Made by a program: the position numbers and the translations under genes. From positions 1 through 25,353 of the IMG/VR virus record IMGVR_UViG_3300044695_004439: a stretch of 25,353 bases of DNA. One strand, written 5' to 3'. Source of the DNA: a virus. How positions within the stretch are numbered: the stretch's first letter is position 1; every line of letters begins with the position of its first letter. The notes beneath the pieces were generated by a model that saw only the letters and a list, made by a program, of their open reading frames with translations, searched no databases and was not told the origin of the DNA. Positions 1 through 9,100 of the stretch are shown here, piece by piece.

Positions 1-1
1 A

Positions 2-388
2 ACGCCACCTGAGTTGGATGCCAACGGCGTTATCGATCAGACCACGATGCGAAACAGTCGCTATCGAACCAACCTCGGTAAGAAGCTCATTACCCTCGGG
101 CCTGTCTCGGTCGTCGTGGCCTATGATCCTGCGGTCATCGGCCAGATGCACAACATCCTCGGATCGAATCGCCACATTCAGATTACTTTCCCAGACGGAG
201 CCACTTTGAGCTTCTACGCCGTCGTGAACAAGTTCACGCCGGATGCCCTCAAAGAAGGCGAGCGTCCTCAGGCTACCTTGGAACTCATTCCAAGTAACCT
301 GTCCACCGCCGCAACCCCAGTCGAAGTTGCACCAGTGTTTGCGACTGGAACCACGGCAACCACGACCACCACAACGCTTGCTCCGTAA
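2..388 (+). CDS. Probable major tail (tube) protein, C-terminal part (5' end outside window)
   Basis: The frame is open from base 2 with no stop, so this is the 3' part of a gene that begins upstream; a TTG at base 14 is probably not the true start. The visible residues include PDGATLSFYAVVNKFTPD and GERPQATLELIP, a pattern of short beta strands like the C-terminal part of siphovirus tail tube proteins. Its place just before the tail chaperone pair and the tape measure gene is the classic position of the major tail protein. The last residues are a Thr-rich tail (a run of six Thr inside TTATTTTTTLAP), similar to the linkers of the 1032-aa surface protein downstream. A hairpin (371-395) spans the stop codon and a terminator follows at 415-441, which fits a highly expressed structural gene. 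The function is inferred from position and weak sequence resemblance. Confidence 0.6.
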   Translation, partial: TPPELDANGVIDQTTMRNSRYRTNLGKKLITLGPVSVVVAYDPAVIGQMHNILGSNRHIQITFPDGATLSFYAVVNKFTPDALKEGERPQATLELIPSNLSTAATPVEVAPVFATGTTATTTTTTLAP

Positions 389-414
389 GCGTTGTAGAAC
401 ACTTGTCAGTTTCC

Positions 415-441
415 AGGCGAACACTTGTGTTCGCCTTTTTT
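415..441 (+). terminator. Rho-independent terminator after the tail tube gene
   Basis: Arms AGGCGAACAC (415-424) and GTGTTCGCCT (427-436) pair perfectly over 10 bp and run straight into six T (436-441). It lies in the 75-base gap between the tail tube gene and the first tail chaperone gene. It may reduce transcription into the chaperone and tape measure genes, which are needed in lower amounts. Confidence 0.85.
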
Positions 442-463
442 GTAGCAGAAGGGTGAAAAGATT

Positions 464-832
464 ATGTCAGACGCAGTACGAATTTCGGTTCTCCGTAAGT
501 CCCAACCAGTCGAACTCGAAGTCGCCGAAGGTGAGGTTGTGGTGTATTCCGTCAAGGAAATGACGGGCGCGCAACGGGACGAGTACCTCAACAAAGTGAC
601 ATCCAAAACCACTCGCGATGCGAGTGGTGAAGTCGTAGGTATGAAAGACTACAAGGGGCTTTACAGCAACCTCTTGTCGTTGTGCCTCTATGATGCCGAT
701 GGCAAGCCCATTCCTGAATCGAAGATTCAGGAATGGCCGGACACAGCGCAGAAAGTCCTGTTTGACATCGCCACGGATCTCAACGGGCTCAAGCCAAAGA
801 AGAACGACGAGGATTTACCAAAAAACGACTAA
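464..832 (+). CDS. Tail assembly chaperone, unshifted product (gpG-like)
   Basis: A 122-aa protein starting at ATG 464, after a purine-rich AGAAGGGTG ribosome site. It sits between the tail tube gene and the tape measure gene, where long-tailed phages encode a chaperone that binds the tape measure protein during tail assembly. The sequence is predicted alpha/beta (VYSVKEMTGAQRDEYLNKV, GLYSNLLSLCLYDADGKPIP) and ends in a charged Lys/Asp-rich tail. The final codons CCA AAA AAC GAC TAA contain the slippery heptamer A AAA AAC, so some ribosomes should move to the -1 frame and continue to 1149. A perfect 13-bp hairpin (708-736) lies in the coding sequence. The assignment rests on gene order, the frameshift signal and the nature of the downstream frame. 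Confidence 0.85.
   Translation: MSDAVRISVLRKSQPVELEVAEGEVVVYSVKEMTGAQRDEYLNKVTSKTTRDASGEVVGMKDYKGLYSNLLSLCLYDADGKPIPESKIQEWPDTAQKVLFDIATDLNGLKPKKNDEDLPKND
708..736. repeat. 13-bp perfect hairpin in the chaperone gene
   Basis: Arms CCATTCCTGAATC and GATTCAGGAATGG around GAA, inside codons for PIPESKIQEW. Confidence 0.95.
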
Positions 833-864
833 CGCCAGAAGAATACCTTTGGTTTCGACTGGCG
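820..864 (+). promoter_or_regulatory. Programmed -1 ribosomal frameshift site with stem-loop
   Basis: The slippery heptamer A AAA AAC (820-826) is in the correct zero-frame phase. After a 6-nt spacer (827-832, which contains the zero-frame TAA) comes a stem CGCCAG (833-838) / CTGGCG (859-864). Inside it a second helix forms from GAA-T-ACC (841-847) and GGT-TTC (851-856) with a TTT loop. This is the standard layout for lambda G/GT-type frameshifting. Confidence 0.85.
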
Positions 865-1149
865 CACGAAATTGGATGGCCCGTATCGCTTGTTAAGCAA
901 TTAACTACGGTATCCGAGTTTGAAAAATGGCAAGCGTACTTTGAAGAACGCATGACCATTCACGAAAAACCGGATTACTATGCTGCTGCGATGATACGGG
1001 CCATTTTCGTATCCCAAGGGGCCAAGTCGCAGAAAATTTCGGACTATTTGCTCGAATTTTCTGTACCAGAGAAAAAAGTACCTGAACCCGACGAATCGGA
1101 TTCAAGAAGTGTTTGGCTTAGTGCCTTAGGTGTCAATCAGGAGCAGTAG
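826..1149 (+). CDS. Tail assembly chaperone, -1 frameshift extension (gpT-like)
   Basis: This 107-aa region has no well-placed start of its own and is read by a -1 shift at 820-826, giving a fusion of 121 + 107 = 228 aa. Its first residues after the shift read KKRLTPEEYLWFRLAHEIGW, followed by SEFEKWQAYFE. This resembles the small helical T domain of tail chaperones and the similar DUF4035-type minor tail proteins. An internal ATG at 952 has no convincing ribosome site and would remove half of this domain. The last bases contain the AGGAG ribosome site (1139-1143) of the tape measure gene. In lambda the fused form recruits the tape measure protein while the short form coats it. Confidence 0.82.
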   Translation, partial: RLTPEEYLWFRLAHEIGWPVSLVKQLTTVSEFEKWQAYFEERMTIHEKPDYYAAAMIRAIFVSQGAKSQKISDYLLEFSVPEKKVPEPDESDSRSVWLSALGVNQEQ

Positions 1150-1151
1150 TC

Positions 1152-4100
1152 ATGGCAGAAAGAGAACTACCACCTATTCGCGTGCGAATAATGGGGGACA
1201 GTACGCACTTCGATGACACTCTGAAATCTATACTAAAAGCTCTAACCCAACTAAACACTGAGGTCAAAGCCCGAGAAGTTTTTCAGCAAAAATCGCAACA
1301 ATCAGCCGAAATCCATCAACAAAAGTTACAGCAGTCGGCGATTACGCACGCGCAAGAACTTCGTAATCTTCAACAAAAATATAGACAATCGGAAGTTGAG
1401 CATCTTCGTAAGGTACACGCAGCCCAACAGAAGTCGCAGGAATCTGCGACCATGCACCAGCAAAAATTACACAACGCTCAACAAGTGCAACAGAGGGCCG
1501 CAGATGCGGCCCAACAACGGTCGCAACAGTCTGCTGCTGCCTATCAGCAGAGGTCGCAGGAATCTGCGACCATGCACCAGCAACGGTTATACAATGCGCA
1601 ACAAGTGCAACAGAGGGCCGCAGATGCGGCCCAGCAAAGATCGCAGCAATCTGCTGAAATGCACCAACAAAGGCTATACAACGCTCAACAGGTAAACCAA
1701 AGGGCCGCAGATGCGGCCCAACAACGGTCGCAACAGTCTGCGGAAATACATCAACAAAGGCTGTACAACACGCAACAAGTGCAACAGAGGGCCGCAGATG
1801 CGGCTCAGCAAAGATCGCAGCAATCTGCTGCGATCCACCAACAACGGTCGCAGGAATCTGCGACCATGCACCAACAACGACTGCATAACGCACAGCAAGT
1901 GCAACAGAGGGCCGCAGATGCGGCCCAGCAGAGATCGCAACAATCTGCTGATATGCACCAGCAGAGGTTGTACAACTCACAACAAGCAAATCAAAGAGCC
2001 GCAGATGCGGCTCAGCAGAGGTCGCAGCACTCTGCTGCTCTACATCAACAAAGGTTGCACAATGCACAGCAGGTAAACCAAAGGGCCGCAGATGCGGCCC
2101 AGCAGAGGTCGCAACAGTCTGCGGCTCTGCACCAACAGAGGATGCACAACTCGCAACAATCTAACCAAAGGGCCGCAGATGCGGCCCAGCAGAGGTCGCA
2201 GCAGTCTGCTGCGACTCACCAGAATACCATAGCCAACCAAAACAAGCTAAACGCCCAAAAAATCCTGAATTTACAAAACAAAGGATTGGCTGATATACAA
2301 TGGATCACCAACAAGATAAATAATGACAATGCACTTGCAGCAGCAAAGCAACTGACAGAGGCGCAGAGGTTGTCCAATCTGCAAACATCTGCCAACATCG
2401 CTATGGCTAAGGGCAGGGTGCAAGTTAATAATTTGATGCAGCAAACTTTGGTTATCCAACAAAGACTTAACAACCTACAGGATGACAATCATCGAAAGGC
2501 TATTAAACACAATGAGCAGATGAAAAAATCTGCGCAAGTTCTAGCCGATATGCAAAGAAAAGCAAATCAAGATACGCAGATGCACGCATTGAAAATGCAA
2601 GCATTGCAACAGAAAATGCAAATAGAACGCGAGATCCACGCTAAGCGAATGGCGAGTCGGTACTATACCACGCATCCGACTAAATTCAGCTATACGGCCC
2701 CTACAAGAACTTTTGGGTCTGGTGGATCTGGCAGTGGTCTGGGTGGCGGTTTGACTTCTCGCGCTGACATCTATATGCACACCAATGCTATTCGCAACAC
2801 CATCGAACTAGCTCGCGGATTGGTTAACCTGCGAATTCAGTATCGAGAAAACGAAGTAGCTATCGAAGCCTTTGCTGGTAGTTCTGAAAAAGCTGCCGCC
2901 GCGATGAAAGCCATTCAGCAGTTCGCCGAAGTGTCTCCATACAGCACGCTAGAACTAGCCCAAGCTGCTAGGAATATGATGTCCTTCGGAGTATCTACTG
3001 ACGAGACAATCAAGGTTATGCGTCATTTGGGTGAAGTGGCCGGGGGCAGTCAGTTCAGATTGGAACGACTAGCGTTTGCGATGTCTCAGATCGTCAGCAC
3101 CGGAAAACTCGTCGGAAACGATTTGAGGCAGTTGACGGAGCAGGGGTTCAACCCACTACAAACTATTGCTGATAAGACCAAGATCAGTATTGAGACGCTT
3201 AACAAAGCCAAGGAGAATGGTTTGATTACGTCCGAGGACGTAATCAATGCCTTGAAGATGGAAACCACCGGAACCGGAAGGTTTGCCGGAGTTCTACGCA
3301 AAGTTTCCGCTGAGATGGGCGGCTTGATGAATCAAGCCAAGGAAGGTATGCGAAACACGGCTATGGAATTCATCAAGATCCTAGAGCCATCCATCAACCA
3401 GTCGCTAAAGCGACTGTTGATGTTCATAGAATCGTTCAGGCAGTTTATGAAGGACAACCCTCAAAGGGTTGTCCAGATCGCGAACCTTGCTAAGAACATC
3501 TTCATGCTGAAAGTCGGATTCCATTTGCTCGGACTTTCAGTAGCATCTGTTCGATGGTCTGCTACATCCTTACTAGCTACGTTCAAGGGGCTTCGTCTAC
3601 TTGCACTTCCGATCACGGCTTCTATGGCAATGTTGAGCCTTATTTTGGGAAGTATAGCCTCGACCGTGACTGCCATTGCATCAGGGTCGATTCTGGGTGT
3701 GGTCGCATCTCTAGCAGGCATGGTCAAAGCTCTGGCTGGGCTAGCAGCGGTAGGTATGGGTATCGCATTGCTGCGGGACTACATCGCTGGTAAGGGAGGA
3801 TTGAAAGAAGCCTTTAGGGCGATGGTGATCGACATTTCGATCCTCAACGAACGCATGAAAGGGTTCTTTACCAACATAAAAGAGAACTTAGGCATCCTTG
3901 ATACTTGGTTCAGGACTAACTTCGATGCAATCATCGGAGTAGTGTCCTCAGTAGCCAACAGTATGTTGTCGGCACTTATCGACAATATGATGCTCGTTGG
4001 CAAATCTTTGATCGAAGCGTTCTCTATAGCGTTTAATTGGCTATTGGCAAACTTGCCGATGATTATCGGCAAGTTCAAAGAGGCTTGGAAAAAATCTGAT

Positions 4101-4769
4101 ACTGCTGCGGCGATGTTCAAGCGCAGAGACGTATTCATAGCATCGCAACTCGCTGGTATTTTGGATGCGTTAGCCACCGGCCAAAGTCCATTCCTGCCTA
4201 ACTTCCTGAGGCGTTCTGGATCGCCGTTCAAAGATATGTTGGCAGATGTCATCTCCAAAAATCCTAAGCTCATAGGCGGCGGGAATGGAGCAGACGCAGC
4301 CAATAAAGCGTTTTCTGATGGTATGCTCGGAGTCGGCCAGAAACTTCTGGCCGGACTCAAATCAGGATTTGAGAAGATCGACCTCAAAGGTTTGGCTTTG
4401 CCAAATCTGAATCTGAAAGCCGCCGAGAAGCCGGTTAAAGAGCCTGCGCTTCCAGATTGGTTGGAAGCATTTGATGCTGATTTCAAAGAGCTTATGGAAC
4501 GCATTATGAAGATGATGGAAGAACCTGAAAAGAAATTAAAAACAGGATCGGCATACTCCGTAGCCGAAGCTATGAATTTCAATTCAGCGCAATTCGCAGT
4601 GGCTAGCTATGAAGCTCTTATGCGACTTAGGGATTTTCAAGCAGGGCAGAAAGCAGAAAAGAATCCTATGGTGCGAGAACAAGCAGAAACCAACCGCAAA
4701 TTGGAAAAGCTCATAGAACTCCAAAGAAAATCCGGCCCGAAACTCGAAGCTATCGGAGCAGTGAAATAA
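1152..4769 (+). CDS. Tape measure protein with repeat-built coiled coil
   Basis: A 1205-aa protein that sets tail length and forms the scaffold in the tail lumen. ATG 1152 follows AGGAG at 1139-1143. Residues about 95-358 are a Gln/Ala-rich repeat array, with units of 29 residues (hendecad + heptad + hendecad pattern, e.g. HQQRLYNAQQV, QQRAADA, AQQRSQQSAEM) and two 11-residue insertions. It should form one long helix. After a Gly/Ser-rich hinge near residue 525, residues about 545-760 resemble the conserved tape-measure N-domain (FAGSSEKAAAAMKAIQQFA, GGSQFRLERLAFAMSQIV, LRQLTEQGFNPLQ). Residues about 785-876 contain long hydrophobic helices, as expected for segments that enter the host membrane on DNA delivery. 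By the usual rule of about 0.15 nm per residue the tail would be roughly 180 nm; this is inference. The stop TAA overlaps the next ATG (TAATG). Confidence 0.95.
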   Translation: MAERELPPIRVRIMGDSTHFDDTLKSILKALTQLNTEVKAREVFQQKSQQSAEIHQQKLQQSAITHAQELRNLQQKYRQSEVEHLRKVHAAQQKSQESATMHQQKLHNAQQVQQRAADAAQQRSQQSAAAYQQRSQESATMHQQRLYNAQQVQQRAADAAQQRSQQSAEMHQQRLYNAQQVNQRAADAAQQRSQQSAEIHQQRLYNTQQVQQRAADAAQQRSQQSAAIHQQRSQESATMHQQRLHNAQQVQQRAADAAQQRSQQSADMHQQRLYNSQQANQRAADAAQQRSQHSAALHQQRLHNAQQVNQRAADAAQQRSQQSAALHQQRMHNSQQSNQRAADAAQQRSQQSAATHQNTIANQNKLNAQKILNLQNKGLADIQWITNKINNDNALAAAKQLTEAQRLSNLQTSANIAMAKGRVQVNNLMQQTLVIQQRLNNLQDDNHRKAIKHNEQMKKSAQVLADMQRKANQDTQMHALKMQALQQKMQIEREIHAKRMASRYYTTHPTKFSYTAPTRTFGSGGSGSGLGGGLTSRADIYMHTNAIRNTIELARGLVNLRIQYRENEVAIEAFAGSSEKAAAAMKAIQQFAEVSPYSTLELAQAARNMMSFGVSTDETIKVMRHLGEVAGGSQFRLERLAFAMSQIVSTGKLVGNDLRQLTEQGFNPLQTIADKTKISIETLNKAKENGLITSEDVINALKMETTGTGRFAGVLRKVSAEMGGLMNQAKEGMRNTAMEFIKILEPSINQSLKRLLMFIESFRQFMKDNPQRVVQIANLAKNIFMLKVGFHLLGLSVASVRWSATSLLATFKGLRLLALPITASMAMLSLILGSIASTVTAIASGSILGVVASLAGMVKALAGLAAVGMGIALLRDYIAGKGGLKEAFRAMVIDISILNERMKGFFTNIKENLGILDTWFRTNFDAIIGVVSSVANSMLSALIDNMMLVGKSLIEAFSIAFNWLLANLPMIIGKFKEAWKKSDTAAAMFKRRDVFIASQLAGILDALATGQSPFLPNFLRRSGSPFKDMLADVISKNPKLIGGGNGADAANKAFSDGMLGVGQKLLAGLKSGFEKIDLKGLALPNLNLKAAEKPVKEPALPDWLEAFDADFKELMERIMKMMEEPEKKLKTGSAYSVAEAMNFNSAQFAVASYEALMRLRDFQAGQKAEKNPMVREQAETNRKLEKLIELQRKSGPKLEAIGAVK
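1435..2225 (+). repeat. 87-bp tandem repeat array inside the tape measure gene
   Basis: Eight copies of the core GGGCCGCAGATGCGGCCC or a variant begin at 1495, 1615, 1702, 1789, 1909, 1996, 2083 and 2170. Spacings are 120, 87, 87, 120, 87, 87 and 87, so the unit is 87 bp with a 33-bp (11-residue) insert in two places. Each core is a perfect or near-perfect inverted repeat with 8-bp arms and a GA centre. The copy at 1996 changes both arms together (GAGCCGCA / TGCGGCTC) and the copy at 1789 has one G-T pair. All of these changes are silent in the protein. Confidence 0.95.
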
Positions 4770-5707
4770 TGGTCGCTATACTTAGAGGACTCACCGGACA
4801 ATCCATGACCAGGGACGATGAAGGTCATCGTACATACGAGTTGCGATGGATCTTCAATACCAACAATCAGTTGGATGGGCCTGAGACTGTTTTACAGTCT
4901 GCCAATACTCAGCTTCTTCCTGTCGGGAGTCCCTACAGCGAAGGTGAGGATTACGATCCTTGGGCTTTCTGTACCCCAGGTTTGCAAATATCCCCGCACA
5001 GGGACGTTAAGGAAGGGGAGCCTGTTTTTGATTGGGAAGTCGTTCAGACATTTACGACAAAGCCAATGACTAGATGTTCCACAACGGAGATAAACAATCC
5101 GTTATTGGAGCCCTACCAAATAGCCGGGGAATTCGTACACGTCAGTCGATTAGCTAAGGTAGACAAAGACGGCATACCGCTAACACATTCCAATATGGAG
5201 CCTATCAACGGGCCGGAAGCTGAGGACAAGTTCAGCTTCCCTGCGATTACGTTGACGTACAACTCGGCAATTTTGCCTATATCGACTATCAACAACTTGA
5301 TAAACAAAGTCAATGATCGACCTTTGTGGGGGCATCCTGCTAGGTGTGTGCGATTCGTCGATGCTCGATGGGAAAGATTGTTGTACGGGGTGTGTTTTTA
5401 CTACTACAAAATCTCATACCGATTCGAGTTTAATCTCGAAACTTTCGATAGGGATGTCCCGTCCTTCGGTCGCAGAGTCCTAAAAAAGAACTTACCGGGT
5501 CGCGATCACCGAGTTATCAGTGATAGAATACTCGCTCGTCCCGAGGATTTTGAAACGACGGAGAAACAATTAGGTACGGATATCGATCTACAACCGCTGG
5601 ATAATCGCGGCAGGCTTTCCACCCAAGCGACACAGTATGTCCAAAAAGTTCAACTGGCAAAAGAAGCAAACTTGCTTCTTTTGGGTGTTCCTTCTTCTTT
5701 ACAATAA
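4769..5707 (+). CDS. Tail tip or baseplate protein of unknown family
   Basis: A 312-aa protein whose ATG (4769-4771) overlaps the tape measure stop by one base, which suggests translational coupling. I do not recognise the family. The first gene after the tape measure usually encodes a distal tail or hub component, and the content is compatible with that: mixed beta and aromatic-rich segments (LYGVCFYYYKISYRFEFN), no signal peptide and no membrane helix. Residues about 150-210 contain FSFPAITLTYNSAILPISTI and then ARCVRFVDARW. The 3' end carries a 12-bp hairpin (5658-5683) just before the stop. The coding call is secure and the role is inferred from position only. Confidence 0.85.
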   Translation: MVAILRGLTGQSMTRDDEGHRTYELRWIFNTNNQLDGPETVLQSANTQLLPVGSPYSEGEDYDPWAFCTPGLQISPHRDVKEGEPVFDWEVVQTFTTKPMTRCSTTEINNPLLEPYQIAGEFVHVSRLAKVDKDGIPLTHSNMEPINGPEAEDKFSFPAITLTYNSAILPISTINNLINKVNDRPLWGHPARCVRFVDARWERLLYGVCFYYYKISYRFEFNLETFDRDVPSFGRRVLKKNLPGRDHRVISDRILARPEDFETTEKQLGTDIDLQPLDNRGRLSTQATQYVQKVQLAKEANLLLLGVPSSLQ

Positions 5708-5717
5708 CACTACTTGA

Positions 5718-6161
5718 ATGAACCACTACACAGAAATCCAAACGGCGACCAAAGAACCTAAGTTCCAAGATCGTTTTACGATTGTTACCCAGGCGCATTT
5801 CCAAGAATGGGAAACGCACACTGCGGCGACTGTGCAATGGTCTTACGAAAGATTTTCGGATTCCAAGGAATCTTGCCAGCAGTTCAATTTACGAATCAAC
5901 CCAGGCGCAAAGACAAAGATACCAGTACAAGGCGAAAAACCGCTTGAACTGCTGTTGGGCCACAAATCGCCTGCTATTGGCGCAGTAGATCCGATGTTCA
6001 AAGAACAGCAGGAGAAGAATGTCATTGAGATATGGGATGACGAAAAATTGCTTGGTTGGATTGGATCGAACAGAATGATGTTCGGACAATTCAAAGGATC
6101 TTTATACGCCGTCTCCACGACGGCTACTGCAATCTTGCACATTACGGCGTTTCCTCTATGA
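5718..6161 (+). CDS. Hypothetical tail protein
   Basis: A 147-aa protein starting at ATG 5718, ten bases after the previous stop, with no strong ribosome site visible. The family is not recognised. The sequence is rich in aromatic and Thr residues and ends in a beta-rich hydrophobic stretch (SLYAVSTTATAILHITAFPL), so a small beta-sandwich virion protein is plausible. Its TGA (6159-6161) overlaps the ATG (6158-6160) of the Thr-rich surface protein in an ATGA junction, so the two are probably translated together and belong to the same tail structure. Confidence 0.8.
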   Translation: MNHYTEIQTATKEPKFQDRFTIVTQAHFQEWETHTAATVQWSYERFSDSKESCQQFNLRINPGAKTKIPVQGEKPLELLLGHKSPAIGAVDPMFKEQQEKNVIEIWDDEKLLGWIGSNRMMFGQFKGSLYAVSTTATAILHITAFPL

Positions 6162-9100
6162 GCGACAAAATTTACGGACTCAACGAGTCCGACAAAAAAT
6201 GGTTTGAAAAGATAGTGCGAGACAATCTGGCAGATCCTCCACCTGCCATGATCGGGATCAGTCCAGAGAGGCTTAACCCCGTAAAATCGACAGAACACCT
6301 TTGGGCACTACCGCCGTGTGAGACTGGTCTGCCTGCGGCTAGATTGGACGGGGCAGGCAAGTTGATTCCCGGCGTGGCCGTTTGTTGTCTATACGATTAC
6401 AATTATGACACCAAGACACTAGAGCCTCTTTTGGATGGATCTGGGCTGCCGTATCGTAGGCTCGTTCAGAACTTCTATACGCGAGTCACTAACGATTATG
6501 TCCAAGTCTGGAAACAACAGAACGGCACCTGGACAAACGAACGTCCCGAAATCGTATCTGAATCCACGGCGACTACCACCACAACCTCGCCCGATAGCAT
6601 CTCGACTGTCAACCCTCGATGCCAAGGGGAATGTATTTGGGTTGCAGGCAGCAGTGCAGGTGGGCCTGTTTGGAGGGGAGTCGTTGGTGGTTGTGCAAAC
6701 ACAACAACCACGACAACCACGACAACCACGACAACCACGACAACCACGACAACCACAACAACCACAACAACCACAACGGCTGCGCCGTGTGAATCGACAA
6801 GGTGTATGCTTAGATGCGTGGCCGCGACCACGACATCGCCCCCAGGGGGGACGACATCGTGGCCCCCTGCTCCGAGTACAGGATACATCTACCAAGTAAT
6901 CGGAACGGCTTGCAACGCTCCTTGCAACTGCTTCGGAGCAGGAGATCCTTGCTACCTGCTAAACGGAGAAATCGAAAGTCGGTGCGTTTACACAGTAACG
7001 ACGACACCAGGGCCGACGACCACTACGACCACAGGCGGGCCGATTGACGGCCCGCAGACGTGCAACATCGCCAACAATCTGCTCGGAGTTCCCGCAGCGG
7101 GCACTTACCGTACTGCGACTATCAAAGGCTATGCGGCGGGCTGGATCATCTGCCAAGACTGCCCCAACGGAGACTTCCCATTGTTCCCTCGGGGGTCAAT
7201 CGAGTCGATTGACCCTGATCCTAACGGGCAGGTTGTCGTCCACGATAGCCCTTGCGGTAGAGATCCCTGCGGGATGAACTCCACTGTTTATACTCAAGGC
7301 AAGGCGATCTACAGAGCGTTTTCACTATCTGACCAACAATGGTTCTGGGGCAATAAGACTGATTCAGATCAGATCATCCAGTACGATGATGAAAAATGGC
7401 TGGCAAACTGGCGAGTTTGCCAGCAATGCGGGCCGGGTTTGCGTCCCGCAAACCCGCCTTCTCCGTGGTTGTTCTATGATTCTTCGGAGAACCAAAACGG
7501 CGTTTCTTTGAGCCAGACTGACGGGATGTACCTGTATGAAACATCATGCGTTGCCGGGCCGCCATGCGATGTGTGCGAACTCGCACACGTCGGGGATTTG
7601 TTAGGCACGACAACAAGTACGACGGCTTCGCCTACGCCTCGGCCAACAACTACGCAACCGCCCTGCGGTTGCGAGCCTCCTACGTTTTGTCCGAGTGTGT
7701 ACAATGAGTGCGTTCGCACTCAATGCCGACCCGGTGGGGCGGCGTTGGGCCCGCCTGCGTGCCCAACGACGACTACTGGGCCGAACCAATGTTGGGATGC
7801 GGCTAATCTCAGAATGTGCGTGTGTGGTAGTACGACTACCACAACGGCGGCTCCTACTACTACGCCGTCGTGTAACGGCGGCGGGTGCAGTCGGATCTAC
7901 CTGCCGAATCTAGGTGGATGGAGAGAAGATCCAGAACTCGGTGGATCTACTTGTGGATTAGGTTGCCAGTGTGAGTACCCAGTAACCACGACCCCATCTT
8001 TTGGATATACACCGCCTTGCGGTACGGTGCAGCAAGGCACTTGTAAGCCTCTAGTGTTTGGCACTACGAGTCCCCCATGCACGTCATGTCGAGGTACTTG
8101 CAGATGGGCCAGCACATACGATTCTGCGACAAGTGGATACAAATGGTTTGACGTTAGTGGCGACTCTGCTTGCCGACCCACAAAAGCTGACGGAAGTACA
8201 CAATGCCAATGCCCAGGCGGCACATTTGATTGGGGTACTGGATTAGGGGACGGTTTGTACTATTGCCAGAACAATGATTTTGAAAGGTGTTGCTGTGGTT
8301 GTGTTGCTCCCGATACACCGCCGCAGAGCATTTGTGATTTGACTGAGACTCCTTGTATCTACAAATCTCCAACTGAATGTCAATGCTGTACAACCCAACC
8401 TTGTGACAAGTATTGCTCGTTCAAAGGCAACGGAGCTGGCGGTTGGACAAAGATCGACGATCCTTGTCCAACCACTTGCCCATGTCCAGCCTACCCACCT
8501 ACGGCTAGCCAATCGGATTGCGATCTTCGTCGCTACGCTTGCGGTTCGGTCGTTCCGACCACAACCGCAAGCCCAACAACCTCTACGACAACGACAACCC
8601 CTGGCCCTGGGGCTTGTTGTTACGGCGGTGGATGCGAGTTCATCCCCTACCAATGGTGTCAGAACTTTGGCGGTACGTTCCAAGGCGAAGGTGTAACCTG
8701 CGCCTCGGTGACATGCCCGACTACAGTTCCTCCGACTACGACTCCACAGTTTGGGGCTTGTTGCAGACCCCAAGGAGGATTCCCATCGGTATTCTGCGAG
8801 CAGGGCGTATCGAAATCCTACTGCGATTACTATCAAGGAAGCTCTTGGTACTCAGGTCAGACTTGTGCCCAAGCCAACTGTATTCCGACGACCACAGCAT
8901 CGCCTGTTGGGCGATGCTGTTTCTACGTTAACGGCGTATTCCAATGGTGCGCAGATAGCATCACTCAGGTTTCCTGTAGTGCTACTGGCTTTGGTGCCGG
9001 TTGGTCGGCTGAGTGGGCACAAGGACAAACCTGCTCCGCAGGTTGTCCAACAACTACTACCACAACTACCACAACTACCACCACAACGACCACTACAACT

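Noticed and set aside
1342-2067. Long - strand open frame (241 aa) opposite the tape measure repeats
   Set aside because: It is a by-product of the repeat composition, has no ribosome site, and lies opposite a clear gene.
1435-2225. Regularly spaced palindromic repeats as a CRISPR array
   Set aside because: The repeats are in frame, encode a regular helix in the tape measure protein, and the 'spacers' are themselves repeated.
6419-6895. Several long frames in other phases over the Thr region
   Set aside because: They consist of Val, Cys-Gly or Arg-Gln runs made by reading the Thr microsatellite in other phases.
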